DNA of 64,000 bases from Fallopia convolvulus (Eukaryota; Streptophyta; Magnoliopsida; Caryophyllales; Polygonaceae). The notes below the pieces were generated by a model. It saw only the letters and a program-made list of their open reading frames with translations. It searched no databases and was not told the origin of the DNA. A program made the position numbers and the translations under genes. Location: contig OZ024722.1 in assembly GCA_964016875.1 (NCBI GenBank), forward strand, positions 64,129,443 through 64,193,442. Reading direction: 5' to 3'. Each line of letters opens with the position of its first letter. Within the stretch, counting starts at the first letter, position 1. Positions 10,202 through 20,114 of the stretch are shown here, piece by piece.

Positions 10202-10521
10202 ATGGCCAATCCATCCGGCACCAGCTTACAAAGCAAGTCTACACCTTTTCCGGCGAGCCTCATCAGTCTTCACTCAAGACTCAGGTATACGAATTTCTAA
10301 CTAGTTCTACCTTTTATGTTTTTTTACTCATAAAAAAAATTCGATATCTGGGTTTCTGTTTTATGGTCTTATAATCCTTTATAACAATAAGGTTTACATC
10401 ATGAACTTTATAACAATAAGGTTTTCCTATGTTTCCTTACTTTTGTACTCACCTTTTCATTCTGTTTTTGTATAGCTTAATTTCTTGCAGAGACCAAGAC
10501 AATGGTAGAATCTTCAATTGA
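10202..10521 (+). other. Possible small spliced transcript
   Basis: Not recognised. An ATG at 10202 opens MANPSGTSLQSKSTPFPASL and runs to a plausible donor (CAG/GTATAC) after 10284. A good acceptor TTTCTTGCAG ends at 10490. Joining the two keeps the frame for about ten codons to a TGA at 10519-10521, giving a peptide of about 37 residues. A further exon-like piece with acceptor ATATGCAG at 10933-10940 and donor after 11007 suggests either a longer non-coding RNA or the broken 5' end of a gene. It lies just downstream of a TATA-like box and the LINE insertion. Confidence 0.3.
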
Positions 10522-10552
10522 CTACAAAAGTGAAGTCCGATCCACATATCCA

Positions 10553-10554
<2 letters not shown>

Positions 10555-10642
<88 letters not shown>
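10555..10642 (+). repeat. (CT)n microsatellite
   Basis: About 44 uninterrupted CT units. It lies within the possible transcript region; long CT tracts are common in plant 5' UTRs and promoters. Confidence 0.98.
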
Positions 10643-10647
<5 letters not shown>

Positions 10648-11767
10648 TCTTCAAAAATTTCTTATAGCTAGCTAGGTCAGCATAAGCTTAATTAAGCTGA
10701 TGTGAATATATAGTTCACAATTAGTCTGATCTGGTTTGTACTAGTACTCGATCTTATAACTTGATTTATGATGTAGAAACTCCAGCAAATATAAAGTCAT
10801 GCCCTTTTTTTAGGGTTTTAGGTTTTGTGATCTTGTAATTAATTAATAGCATGTTAAAAACCACTTATTACATTAATTAGTTATAAAATGTTGATTTGCA
10901 CTAGATTAACTAATAATTATACATGGGTGGATATATGCAGAGACAAGAGGTTCTAGTTTCAGAATAGATGATGAGCAACTCTAATTCTTCCACCATGCAT
11001 ATATCAAGGTTAGTAATTCTTCCTCTTTTGTTTGATTCATGCATGAAAACATACATTTGGGCTTCTGATTTTTCTTACTGATTCATGTACGTTCTATCAT
11101 CTTTACACTCCCATATATATGCATGCTCTTAAAAATTGATACTTTATTCATCAATTCTCTAGCTCTCTTCTTTTAATAATCATTTTTATGTGTGTGGAAT
11201 CATAGATAAGTGCACTCTGTGTTTATCTCTCACATTTGTATGTATGTATGTATGCATGCATGCATGTATGTATGTATGCATGCATGCATGCATGCATGTA
11301 TGGGAGACTTTTGTTTGATTCATGCATGTATACATACATTTGGCCTTCTGATTTCTTTTTTTACTGATTCATGTTCTATCATCTTCACACTCCCATGCTC
11401 TTAAAAATTTAGGTTTCGGATTTGAAATGATCTTATAATGAACCACATATATATGTTACATACTATAAATAGGACCTAAAAACACCTCCTGAATGTACTT
11501 AATTAACACCCAGATCGATATTTTGATCACCTAGTTAGGACTTAGGACCACTTGTGCACATAATAATGCAAGGCTATGGAAAGAGTTAATGTGACCCTCC
11601 CAAAATTTGAAATTAGAAGCATTATTGATAGTGTATCATGTGATTCATTATTTCCTATCTTTAATCTTTCTATGGTGCTGTTTTATCAAATTTATGTTCT
11701 TGGTGAGCAATTAAGCCAGCAGATCTCTTATCTAGTCCAAATTCTGTAACATAATAGAACCTTTCTT
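10643..11767. other. Intergenic; local duplication and TGYA microsatellite
   Basis: No gene was recognised. A segment at 11022-11138 is repeated with small changes at 11308-11410. Between them lies a TGTA/TGCA tetranucleotide tract (11237-11302); the Cys/Met/His-rich open frame across it is only a reading of the repeat. Confidence 0.7.
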
Positions 11768-12164
11768 CATCATGATTTAATAGTGCCCAAGTGAAATTTC
11801 ACTTTGTGGTGATGTTTGGTTTAGGACAAATATTCACAAGTAGATCACACTCAAATCTGAAATTGCTATTTGCTAGCTTATTGTTTAGTTAGTGTATAAA
11901 CAATTTCAACCAAAACGGCAAGCGGGTTAAACGATTAACCCGCTTATTCCTAATTAGTCTCCTTCGTAGAAGAAGTCCTTAAAGAGAGCAAGGGTTTATT
12001 CCTAATTAGTCTACTTTGCCTAGCTCTCTCCAAATGCCAACTTAGTTTATTATATAAACCAAGGATTTACCTTGTATATATAATAAATCTTTATTCTTGT
12101 GTATAGCAGCCTTGATTCACAGAATGGAGGCATCAACATGAACAAATGGCGACTCACTTGCCTG

Positions 12165-12211
12165 CCGGTCGAGAAGCCAGAGGTGGTGCTAGTCCACGGC
12201 TTCTCGACCGG
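12165..12211 (+). repeat. Short stem-loop in MES fragment, copy A
   Basis: The arms CCGGTCGAGAAGCC (12165-12178) and GGCTTCTCGACCGG (12198-12211) are a perfect 14-bp inverted repeat around a 19-nt loop. The surrounding reading EKPEVVLVHGFSTG resembles the N-terminal strand and oxyanion loop of MES proteins. Confidence 0.85.
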
Positions 12212-12302
12212 AAGATTTAGTTGGACACCCTTAAGTCCAATTACTCAATATTTTTCCTTCCACCTATTAGAGAATTTTTCTTAATATATTTTTTTTAATA
12301 GC

Positions 12303-12693
12303 CTTCATTCACATGGTCGAGGCATCGGCCTGCAAGAGGAGGCGCCACTCACCGCCTCATAAGCCACTGGTGGTACTTGTACATAGGTTCTCTAGTGCGG
12401 GCTTTGGTTGGTTCAAGACCCGTTACGTTTTTGAAATGCTCGTGTACAAGGTCACAACCATCGATCGGAAGGCCTCAGACCTCGATCTAACGAAAGACCT
12501 CGAGGCTGGAGTCCTTCAAATCGATTGATGTGATCTTGTACCCGGCCATCTCAAGGATGTAACGGGCCTTAAACCATCAAAAGTCCCCACTGGAGAACCC
12601 GTGTACCAGTATCACTCGCGGCTTATGAACCGGTAGGTAGTGTCTCCTCTTGCACATTGATGCCTTGGCCGTGTGAATGAAGGTTAACTGAGG
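12303..12693. pseudogene. MES exon-2 fragment folded into a hairpin (copy A)
   Basis: The left arm reads on the + strand as LVVLVHRFSSAGFGWFKTRY and KVTTIDRKASDLDL, which match VVLVHGFTGGQWNWFRIRF and KTLDLTASGQDL of the intact MES gene. From about 12515 the sequence turns back and repeats the arm in reverse complement to 12693. The arms are about 180-190 bp with scattered mismatches. The catalytic region is absent, so this is a fragment. If transcribed on either strand it would form a hairpin. Confidence 0.8.
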
Positions 12694-12771
12694 AAACAAC
12701 AACTAAGTACCCTTCGTTTAGCTCTCTCCAAACGGCACACAAGCGGGTTAATCGTAAAAGATCAGCTAGGG

Positions 12772-13205
12772 CTTCTTCTTCTTCTTGGTCTTGGTGGCTA
12801 GGGTGGGGAAGTCGTCGGAGGGCGGTTTCGAGTGGAGGGGGTGGGAGCGCAAGATTGGAGCTTCTCGAGAGCCTAGGCACCAAACTTGATGCCCCATATG
12901 GAGGAAGAGGATGACGATGAGGTTGTACTGGCGGCCATGGTTGTGGGTGTAAGTGGTTGGATTGCTTGGATTATACCTTCGCTCTCTTCCTCTCTCTGCG
13001 TAATCCAAGCAATCCGACCACATACACCTTAACCATGGCCACCAATACAATCTCTTCGTCATCCTCCTCCGTGTGGGGCATCAAGTTCGGTGCATGGGCC
13101 CTCGAGGAGCTCTAATCTTGCTCTCCCACCCTCGCCGCCCTCTACTCGGAACCACCCTCCGCCGACTTCCCCACCCTCGCCACCAAGACCAAGAAGAAGA
13201 AGCCC
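12772..13205. repeat. Chimeric foldback, arms about 210 bp
   Basis: The left arm 12772-12980 and right arm 12990-13205 are reverse complements with a centre near 12985. The right arm reads MATNTISSSSSSVWGIKFGA, then a stop, then SADFPTLATKTKKKK. This Ser-rich then Lys-rich pattern looks like the start of a chloroplast-targeted or ribosomal-type protein, but I do not recognise it. The sequence is not MES and appears to be a captured fragment of another gene. It runs directly into the MES fragment that begins near 13205. Confidence 0.7.
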
Positions 13206-13565
13206 CAGCTGACCCTCTCCCTCGCCGAGGAGGCGCCACCCACCGACTCATAAGCCACATGTGGTACTTGTACAAACGCTCTCTAGTGCATGCTTTGGCT
13301 GGTTCAAGACTCGTTACCTTTTTGAGATGATCGGGCACAAGTTCACGACCATCGATCTGAAGGCCTCTGGCCTCGATCTAACAAATATTTCGACAGCCAA
13401 CACTTTTGAGGAGTATAACGAACCGTTGGAACGGTTCATGGATCAATTACCGAAGGTAGTGGTTGTGGGAGGAAGCGCTAGTTGAGTCAGCGTCACAAAA
13501 ATCCTCCACGACCACCCCGAAAAAATATTGGTCGCTATATACTTATCGACGACCACGATCTTTTT
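13205..13565 (+). pseudogene. MES exon-2 pseudogene
   Basis: The + strand reading VVLVQTLSSACFGWFKTRY, KASGLDLTNISTANTFEEYN and EPLERFMDQLPK parallels the intact gene (DLTDVSKVETFEHYNEPLERFM). The nucleophile elbow is GGSAS followed by TGA, where the intact gene has GHSAGG, so both the oxyanion-side His and the continuation are lost. After the stop the frame resumes as VSVTKILHDHPEK. No exons 3-4 follow; copy B of the tandem unit begins instead. Confidence 0.85.
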
Positions 13566-14046
13566 TCATCATGAGATAATAGAACCTAACTGAAATTTCA
13601 CGTTGTAGTGATTTTTGGTTTAGGACACATATTCACAAGTAGAACACACTCAAATATGAAATTGCTATTTGCTTATTGTTTAGATAATTAGTGTATACAC
13701 AATTTCAACCAAAACGGCAAGCGGGTTAAACGATTAACCCGCTTATTCCTAATTAGTCTCCCGCTTATTCCTAATTAGTCTCCTTCATAGAAGAAGTCCA
13801 TAAAGAGAGCAAGGGCTTATTCCTAATTAGTCTCCTTTGCCTAGCTCTCTCCAAACAGCAAGCGATCCATAGTAACCTGTACCCGTAAATTCGAATACGA
13901 GTTAGCCGAGTCGACCAGTTATGCCAACCTAGTTTATTATATAAACCAAGGATTTACGTTGTATACATAATAAATCTTTATTCTTGTGCATAGCAGCCTT
14001 GATTCACGAAATGAAGGTGTCAACATGCACAAAGGCGACTCACTTT

Positions 14047-14093
14047 CCGATCGAGAAGCCGAAGGTGGTGCTAGTCCACGACTTCTCGATCGG
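14047..14093 (+). repeat. Short stem-loop in MES fragment, copy B
   Basis: The arms CCGATCGAGAAG (14047-14058) and CTTCTCGATCGG (14082-14093) are perfectly paired. Compared with copy A, one base pair has changed on both arms (G:C to A:T), so pairing is kept. Confidence 0.85.
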
Positions 14094-14189
14094 AGGCTAG
14101 GATTTAGTTGGACACCCCAATGTCCACCTACTCAATCGTTTTCCTTCCACCTATTAGAGAATTTTTCTTCATAAATTTTTTTAATAACC

Positions 14190-14573
14190 TTCATTCACAC
14201 GGTCGAGGCATCGACCTGCAAGAGGAGGCGCCACCCACCGCCTCATAAGCCATAGGTGGTACTTGTGCATAGGTTCTCTAGTGCAGACTTTGGTTGGTTC
14301 AAGACTCGTTACGTTCTTGAAATGGTCGTGTACAAGGTCACAACCATCGATCGGAAGGCCTCAGACCTCGATCTAACGAAAGTCCTCGTGGTCGGAGTCC
14401 TTCAGATCGATGGTTGTGACCTTGTATCCGGCCATCTCAAGGATGTAACGAGCCTTAAACCATCAAAAGTCCCCACTGGAGAACCCGTGTACAAGTACCA
14501 CCCGCGACTTAGGAGTCGGTGGATAGTGTCTCCTCTTGCACATTGGTGCCTTGGCCATGTGAATGAAGGTTAT
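14190..14573. pseudogene. MES exon-2 fragment folded into a hairpin (copy B)
   Basis: This is the tandem counterpart of 12303-12693. The left arm reads VVLVHRFSSADFGWFKTRYV and KVTTIDRKASDLDLTKVLV on the + strand. The right arm from about 14400 is its reverse complement, ending in GTGAATGAAGGTT. The arms are about 185 bp with almost no loop. Confidence 0.8.
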
Positions 14574-14661
14574 ATAAGGAAACAACAACTAAGTACCCTT
14601 CGTCTAGCTTTCTCCAAACAACGCATAGCGGGTCTTGAACAAGTCAAAGGCCGTTACGTAA

Positions 14662-15312
14662 CAGGTGGTACTTGTACAAGAGTTCCCTAGTGCTGGCTTT
14701 GGCTAGTTCAAGACCCGTTACGTTTTCGAGATGGTCAGGTACAAGGTCACAACCATCGATCTGAAGGCCTCCGGCCTCGATCTAATAGATATTTCGACGA
14801 TCAACATGTTTAAGGAGTATAACGAACCGTTGGACCGATTCATGGATCAATTATCAAAGGAGGATAAGGTAGTGATTGTGGGAGGAAGCGCTAGTTGAGT
14901 CAGCGTCACAAAAACCCTCCACGACCACCTCGAAAAAGTATTGGTCGCTATATACTTATCGACGACCATGCTCAAGTATGAATACCTCACTTGTGAGGAT
15001 CTTGAGATGGTAAACGCATGAACTTTTTTTTAGGTTTAGATTTAGGGAAATGTAAATATCTCATTTTAACTTATAAATAATATCATCTTAACTAGGGCTT
15101 GCCTGGTTTCATCGGTTCGCCATGACACTCCTCGTGTCCAAGTCTTCCGAAGCCGACTTGCTTTGAGAAGGCCGTCTTGGGATGTAGAGAGATCCCACTA
15201 ATAGACCAAACATTGGTAAAGTTACATGATACATCATTATTTTAAATCATAAAATTAACAACCGCCAAATAAACCCTTAACATTTCACAATTTAATTAAT
15301 GGTTTACTATTT
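14662..15312 (+). pseudogene. MES pseudogene, left arm of large inverted repeat
   Basis: It carries exon-2 sequence (TTIDLKASGLDL, NEPLDRFMDQLSKEDKVVIV, GGSAS then TGA, then TTMLKYEYLTCEDLEM), an intron, and exon-3 sequence near 15088-15225 (GLPGF, then a stop, then SSCPSLPKPTCFEKA). In-frame stops and the lost GHSAGG elbow make it non-functional. Its 650-bp sequence is repeated in reverse orientation at 15372-16038. Confidence 0.85.
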
Positions 15313-15371
15313 TTTATTCGAAATAGTTTTTGGCTCGTAGTGGGCAGGCCGAGCCACCGACTTCCCTAACG

Positions 15372-16038
15372 TGTAGTCTTACATAAATCATTAATTAAAA
15401 TGTGAAATGTTAAGAGTTTGTTTGGTAGATTGTTAATTTTATGATTTAGAATAATGATGTATCATTTAACTTAACTTCCGTTTGGTCTATTAGTGGGATC
15501 TCTCTCCATCCTAAGGTGGCCTTCTCGAAGTGAGTCGGCTTCGGAAGACTAGGCCACGAAGAGTGGCATGTTGAACCGATGAAACCGAGAATGCCCTAGT
15601 TAAGATTAGATTATTTATAAGTTAACAAGAGATATATATTTCCCTAAATCTAAATGCAAAAATAAAGAAAAGTTTGTGAGTTTACCATCTCAAGATCCTC
15701 ACAAGTGAGGTATCCATACTTAAGCATGATCGCCTAAATGTATATGGCGACAAATACTTTTTTTGGGGTGGTCGTGGAGGATTTTCATGTCGCTGACTCC
15801 ACCAACGCTGCCTCCCACAACCATAACCTTCTCCTTATTCGGCAACTGAGCCATGAACCGATCCAACGACTCATTTTACTCTTCAAACATGTTGATTATG
15901 GAGATTTGTGGTTGATCGAGGCATGAAGCCTTCAGATCGATGGTCGTAACGTTGTACGTGATCATCTTAAGGATATAACGGGTCTTGAATCAGTCAAAGC
16001 CCTACTGGAGAACCCATGCACAAGTACCACCTGCGGCT
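15372..16038 (-). pseudogene. MES pseudogene, right arm of large inverted repeat
   Basis: Read on the minus strand from 16038, it repeats exon 2 (with stops), the intron and exon 3 of the left arm. The two copies converge tail to tail on a loop of about 60 bp (15313-15371) that itself contains antisense exon-4 start sequence. The arms carry many point differences, so the duplication is not brand new. Confidence 0.85.
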
Positions 16039-16059
16039 TATGAGCCGGTGGGTAGCGCC

Positions 16060-16420
16060 TCCTCTTGTCTCTTGATGGTCGGGAGCTAGAACCTGATCTA
16101 AACGTGGCTTGATGTAGGCTCCCGACACCTTGTCTCTCCTCAAGCTTGTCTAAATTGCCTCGGTGAAGTGTTGGCAGTAAGGATGGCTCATAGTGAGCCA
16201 GGCCGAGTCAATAACTCTCCCAACAAGTAGTCCTCTATAATCCTTTAGTTAAAACATGAGATGTTAAGGGTTTGTTGGACATTTTTTTGTTATGAATAAT
16301 AATAATAATATAACTTGCCTCTCTGCTTGCTCTCCCAAATGGGCCTTTGCGAAGCAAGTAGGCTTCGAAAGTCTATGACACAAGGTGTGCCATCCCGAGC
16401 AATGAGTATGCATTCATGCT
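16060..16420 (-). pseudogene. MES exon 3-4 remnant
   Basis: The minus strand shows exon-4 sequence (the NFTEAI-type region and YIKP-type strand) near 16060-16215, a short intron-like piece and exon-3 sequence near 16335-16420. Stops and deletions are present. A homologous segment lies at 32217-32420. Confidence 0.65.
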
Positions 16421-16611
16421 TGTTTGTTTAAACAAAGGTGCAAAATCCATTTAAAAAGACCTTCCTTAATAAGTATAACTAACCCAAAAATACTCAACTA
16501 CTTAACAATAATATAAACCGATATATATCACTTAAAGAGATTAACTCAATCACAATCAGAATGATGTAAGCATATGTTTTCAAACACAATTCTGATTGAA
16601 GTTCAATCTAT

Positions 16612-16860
16612 TTAATAAAAAGTGGGAGAGTACAAAGTTGCATTCACGATCAACTCAGAGACAAGTTGTGGCCTGGTGAGTAGAGCGTCATGGTCGGTGT
16701 TGATCTCGACAACTTCACATGGTGGCCACATATAGATCATCGTCTCTTGTTGGGCATGAAGTAGAGCCTGGTCCAACCGCGAATTGATGTAGACACGCGA
16801 CACCCTATCCATCAATGAGATCTTCTAGGCTGCCTCGGTGAAGTTGGTCGTAAGGATAGC
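16612..16860 (-). pseudogene. MES exon-4 remnant, mostly open
   Basis: The minus-strand reading MDRVSRVYINSRLDQALLHA then MWPPCEVVEINTDHDALL matches exon 4 of the intact gene (DKVPRVYIKTSLDRALTPK, LWPPCEVIEINNDHDV), including the Asp and His that correspond to the catalytic acid and base. The last 67 codons are open, but a stop precedes them and no intact exons 1-3 adjoin. Confidence 0.8.
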
Positions 16861-17571
16861 TCGTAGTGGGCCAAGGTGAGCCATCGACTTCCCCAACGTG
16901 TAGTCCTAATAAACCAATAATTAAAACACATTATATGTTAAAGGGGTTGTTTGGCAAGTTGATTTTACAATTTATAATAATTCAATGTGTCATATAAATA
17001 CTCACCTCCTTCCGGTCTCAAAACGAGAATTGTCCCCATCCAATGATATGATGAAGTCCGCAACAAAATTAGATTCACGAAAGACATGAAAGATACTCGA
17101 TTTTTGGAACCGAGCAAGTAAGCAGTGGATGTTGAACTCAAATTTTCTTGTATTTAAAAAAAAGGATGACTTTTAATTCAGAATTTTTTCACAAATAAGG
17201 TGATGAGGGTGTTAAGATTATAAATATTTCTTATTAACTAAAAATACATACAAGTATCCTAATTTAGAGATTTTATTCGAGTTGATATCTCTCTGGTTAA
17301 TTTATCTGTCAACCACTGAGAAATACAAGGAGTGCCCCTCAAAGGCAATGGTTTTCGTTTTAATCTTCGTTCTTCTTATCATTTTTTTTTTCTAAATTTG
17401 TATCATCAATTATTTTGTATTAGTGGCGTTTGCTTGCAATTCCATTGGCTATTTGTCGTAATCAAATTCACGGTTTGACTTGCTTAATTGCTCTCCAAAT
17501 GAAGGTTATATAAAGCTTACTCATTTACAATACCTTAATTTTACAATACCTTAATTTCTTTCCTTTGCAAC
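16861..17571. other. Intergenic / MES flank and likely promoter of the intact gene
   Basis: The first 150 bp resemble MES intron sequence in reverse. The rest is AT-rich with no gene recognised. The segment just before 17572 should hold the promoter of the MES-like gene; no TATA box is certain. A short repeat of TTTACAATACCTTAATT (17528-17560) lies close to the start codon. Confidence 0.5.
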
Positions 17572-19146
17572 ATGACGAAGTTATTATCAACCAAAACTAT
17601 GTCGACATTCGTCACCATAATGTTTCTCGTGATTACTCTCTTACGTACGTAAGAGCACTCCATTTATAAAACAGATTCATTTTAGCCTTGTGATCTTGTT
17701 AAGAAATGTTTCTCATTCTGATGTTTTAAGTAATAATTTATGATGATTTATTATTGACTTATGGGATTTGTTGTTGAAATTTATATATCTTGATTCTTTC
17801 TATACAAACTCTTTTTTATTCATTAGTAGGTAATATTAAAAAGTATACGGTGTAATTTGAGAGAAAACATAGATCATTCTAATTTGCATGAGTTCTTTGT
17901 ACAAATGAAGCAACGTTATATTACACAACCGAAGCAGCATCGTGCAATAAGACAACCTACCCGCCGGCTAACAAGCCTAGGGTGGTGTTGGTGCACGGGT
18001 TCACCGGTGGGCAATGGAATTGGTTCAGGATTAGATTCATCCTCGAGTCGCTTGGTTATAGTGTAAAGACCCTTGACCTTACAGCTTCGGGTCAAGACCT
18101 TACTGACGTCTCCAAGGTTGAGACATTCGAGCATTACAATGAGCCGTTGGAACGATTCATGGCTAGCTTGCCCAAAAACGAGAAGGTGGTGATGGTGGGC
18201 CACAGTGCCGGTGGGATTAGCCTCACCAAAATCCTCCATCATCACGCCGAAAAATTCCACGTGGCAGTTTACATCTCTGCTACAATGCTCAAGCACGGAT
18301 ACTTAACTTGTGAGGATCTCCAAAATGTAAGTCCATTACCTAGCTTGTTACTTTTTTTTCTCTTAGGGTTTGTTTGGATTGTTGGACATTTTGCACTATA
18401 ATAATGTATTATGACTAGCGATCCAAATAAACTCTTCAAGGTTAATTATTATGTTTTTGATCGGTTTATGTTTATATGGATAGGGAGTTCCTGGTTTTAG
18501 CGAGTCCAAATGCAACGCCTCGTGTCCAAAACTTCCCGAACCTACGTGTTTCGAGAAAACAATGATGGGACCCTCAGTTGTCCCACTAATAACTCTAACC
18601 GAGGTATTTATAAACCCTCTTAGAATATATATTCTACATACATTAACGGGACTCATTAAGCCTAGTCTATAAAGCTTATGAGATACTCTTCTTATTAACA
18701 ATTGATTTAAAGATGAAATCTTACTGGACTTAAAATTGAGCTTATTTACGCATATATGATCATGTGTACATGAACCCTAATTCTTATGTACCATTTGACA
18801 TGTTTGTTACCAGACATGTCAAAGTTTAATGTATTTATTTGACGTCGTATGTGTGTAGGGTCACTCACTAAGGAAGCTGATGCAACGCCCAGGCCCTTAT
18901 CGAGTCATTGTGACCACCAACTTCACTCAAGACGCCAAGAATAGCTTAGCTGACAAGGTGCCAAGAGTGTACATCAAGACGAGTTTGGACAGGGCATTGA
19001 CACCCAAGATGCAAGACGCAATGATAAAACTTTGGCCGCCATGCGAAGTCATAGAAATCAACAACGACCACGACGTGCCCTATGAGAAACCAGAATTGAT
19101 CTCTGCCTTGATTATGAATGCTACTTCCTATGCGTACGTGAATTGA
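17572..19146 (+). CDS. Methylesterase-like alpha/beta hydrolase (4 exons)
   Basis: Likely join: 17572-17644, about 17893-18326, 18484-18603, 18859-19146, giving about 300 residues. Exon 1 is MTKLLSTKTMSTFVTIMFLV plus four more residues, a secretory-type signal peptide not present in SABP2-type cytosolic enzymes. Exon 2 holds VVLVHGFTGGQWNWFR (oxyanion loop) and GHSAGG (Ser nucleophile). Exon 3 is a short 40-residue lid segment with three Cys (SKCNASCPKLPEPTCF). Exon 4 holds YIKTSLDRALT (likely catalytic Asp) and NNDHDV (His). MES enzymes hydrolyse methyl esters of salicylate, jasmonate or auxin; hydroxynitrile lyases are relatives. The substrate is unknown. Exons 2-4 join in phase 0 at good splice sites (AAT/GTAAGT, TAG/GGA, GAG/GTATTT, TAG/GGT). 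The exon 2 start is uncertain, with possible AGs at 17892, 17910 and 17934, all in the same phase. Confidence 0.8.
18366..18435. mobile_element. Tiny MITE-like element in MES intron 2
   Basis: About 70 bp with 14-bp terminal inverted repeats GGGTTTGTTTGGAT and ATCCAAATAAACTC (two mismatches). It lies within the intron between exons 2 and 3 of the MES-like gene. No target duplication was secure. Confidence 0.45.
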
Positions 19147-20114
19147 TACTAATTGAAAATGTATGTTGTACGTTAATTTGCTCATATGTAGAGCTCTCAC
19201 GAAATGTTGTGTTCATATATTGCTAATTACTTGTGTTAAATTGTGTTTGTATATACATCATAAAAATGCATGCGTTTAAAAGGAAGATTGAACATTTATT
19301 CGAGTCTAAACTAGTTTCTCAGCCAATCAAAATTTCACCAAAATTCCAAATCCAACCCATCACATTATATATTGATCGAATTTAAATTACGGTTTTTCTA
19401 AGGGCATAGTTTAATAATATTAGATTTAGAAACTAAAACCGTATTAGGAAATTAATAAGCCCTATCAAAAAGTCAAACTCTCAACACGTTGAAATTGGAC
19501 AATTGTATGCTAGGCCCGTTATCGCACGAGCCTCAGATTCTCGGTCCATCGAACTTTATCACCCAGTAAATGTATGAGAACGGTTATAGTATCAAGATGT
19601 CAAACATAGAGATTATGTAGTACCAATTATGATTCGAACAAGTAGACCAAGTCAAAAATAAACAATGAAAGAGTTAATGATTGATTGTAACAAGTATTAA
19701 AAATAACAAATGAAATTTCAATGGAAAAATGCTTCCATTGTTAATTAGAATTCCCACAATGTTGTTTCGTTAGGTTTTAGATGATATGTTTTTGGATTTC
19801 GATATGAATGTCGTTTGAAGGACAACATCCACTAATCCTTGGGGTTGCATTATTTTGAAAGGTATTCACACTCCTAAGTACTCCTTTATTTCATGCATGA
19901 CCATCTATGAAATACTCCTCACCAAAGATATATTGTATTGTCTGTTGGCACCACTTTGATAGCTCCACTTGTACCCCTTTCCATTTGGATGATGAAACCT
20001 CGAACCGCCTTTCGAAATCCTTCACTTTCACCATGTCTATGCTCCCCGATTTGCTCAACTAGTGGCACATCACTCTTAAGGTGCGTACTCTTGTAGGCTG
20101 GTTTGAGTGGATAT
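19147..20114. other. Intergenic, no gene seen
   Basis: Contains the 3' UTR of the MES-like gene followed by AT-rich sequence. No coding frame or repeat was recognised. Confidence 0.6.

Larger units (their letters stand above)
11768..14620. repeat. Tandem duplication of a MES-derived unit
   Basis: The block starting at 11768 recurs at 13567. Shared landmarks include the TTCACAAGTAGA stretch, the short palindrome AAGCGGGTTAA-ACGA-TTAACCCGCTT (near 11920 and 13718), the CCTAATTAGTCTCC stretch, the 12-14-bp stem hairpin and the roughly 185-bp-arm hairpin. The period is about 1.8 kb. The copies differ by substitutions and small indels, and the chimeric foldback at 12772-13205 is present only in the first. 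Confidence 0.8.

Noticed and set aside
11237..11302. CRISPR-like or protein-coding repeat
   Set aside because: A simple TGTA/TGCA tetranucleotide microsatellite with no spacers.
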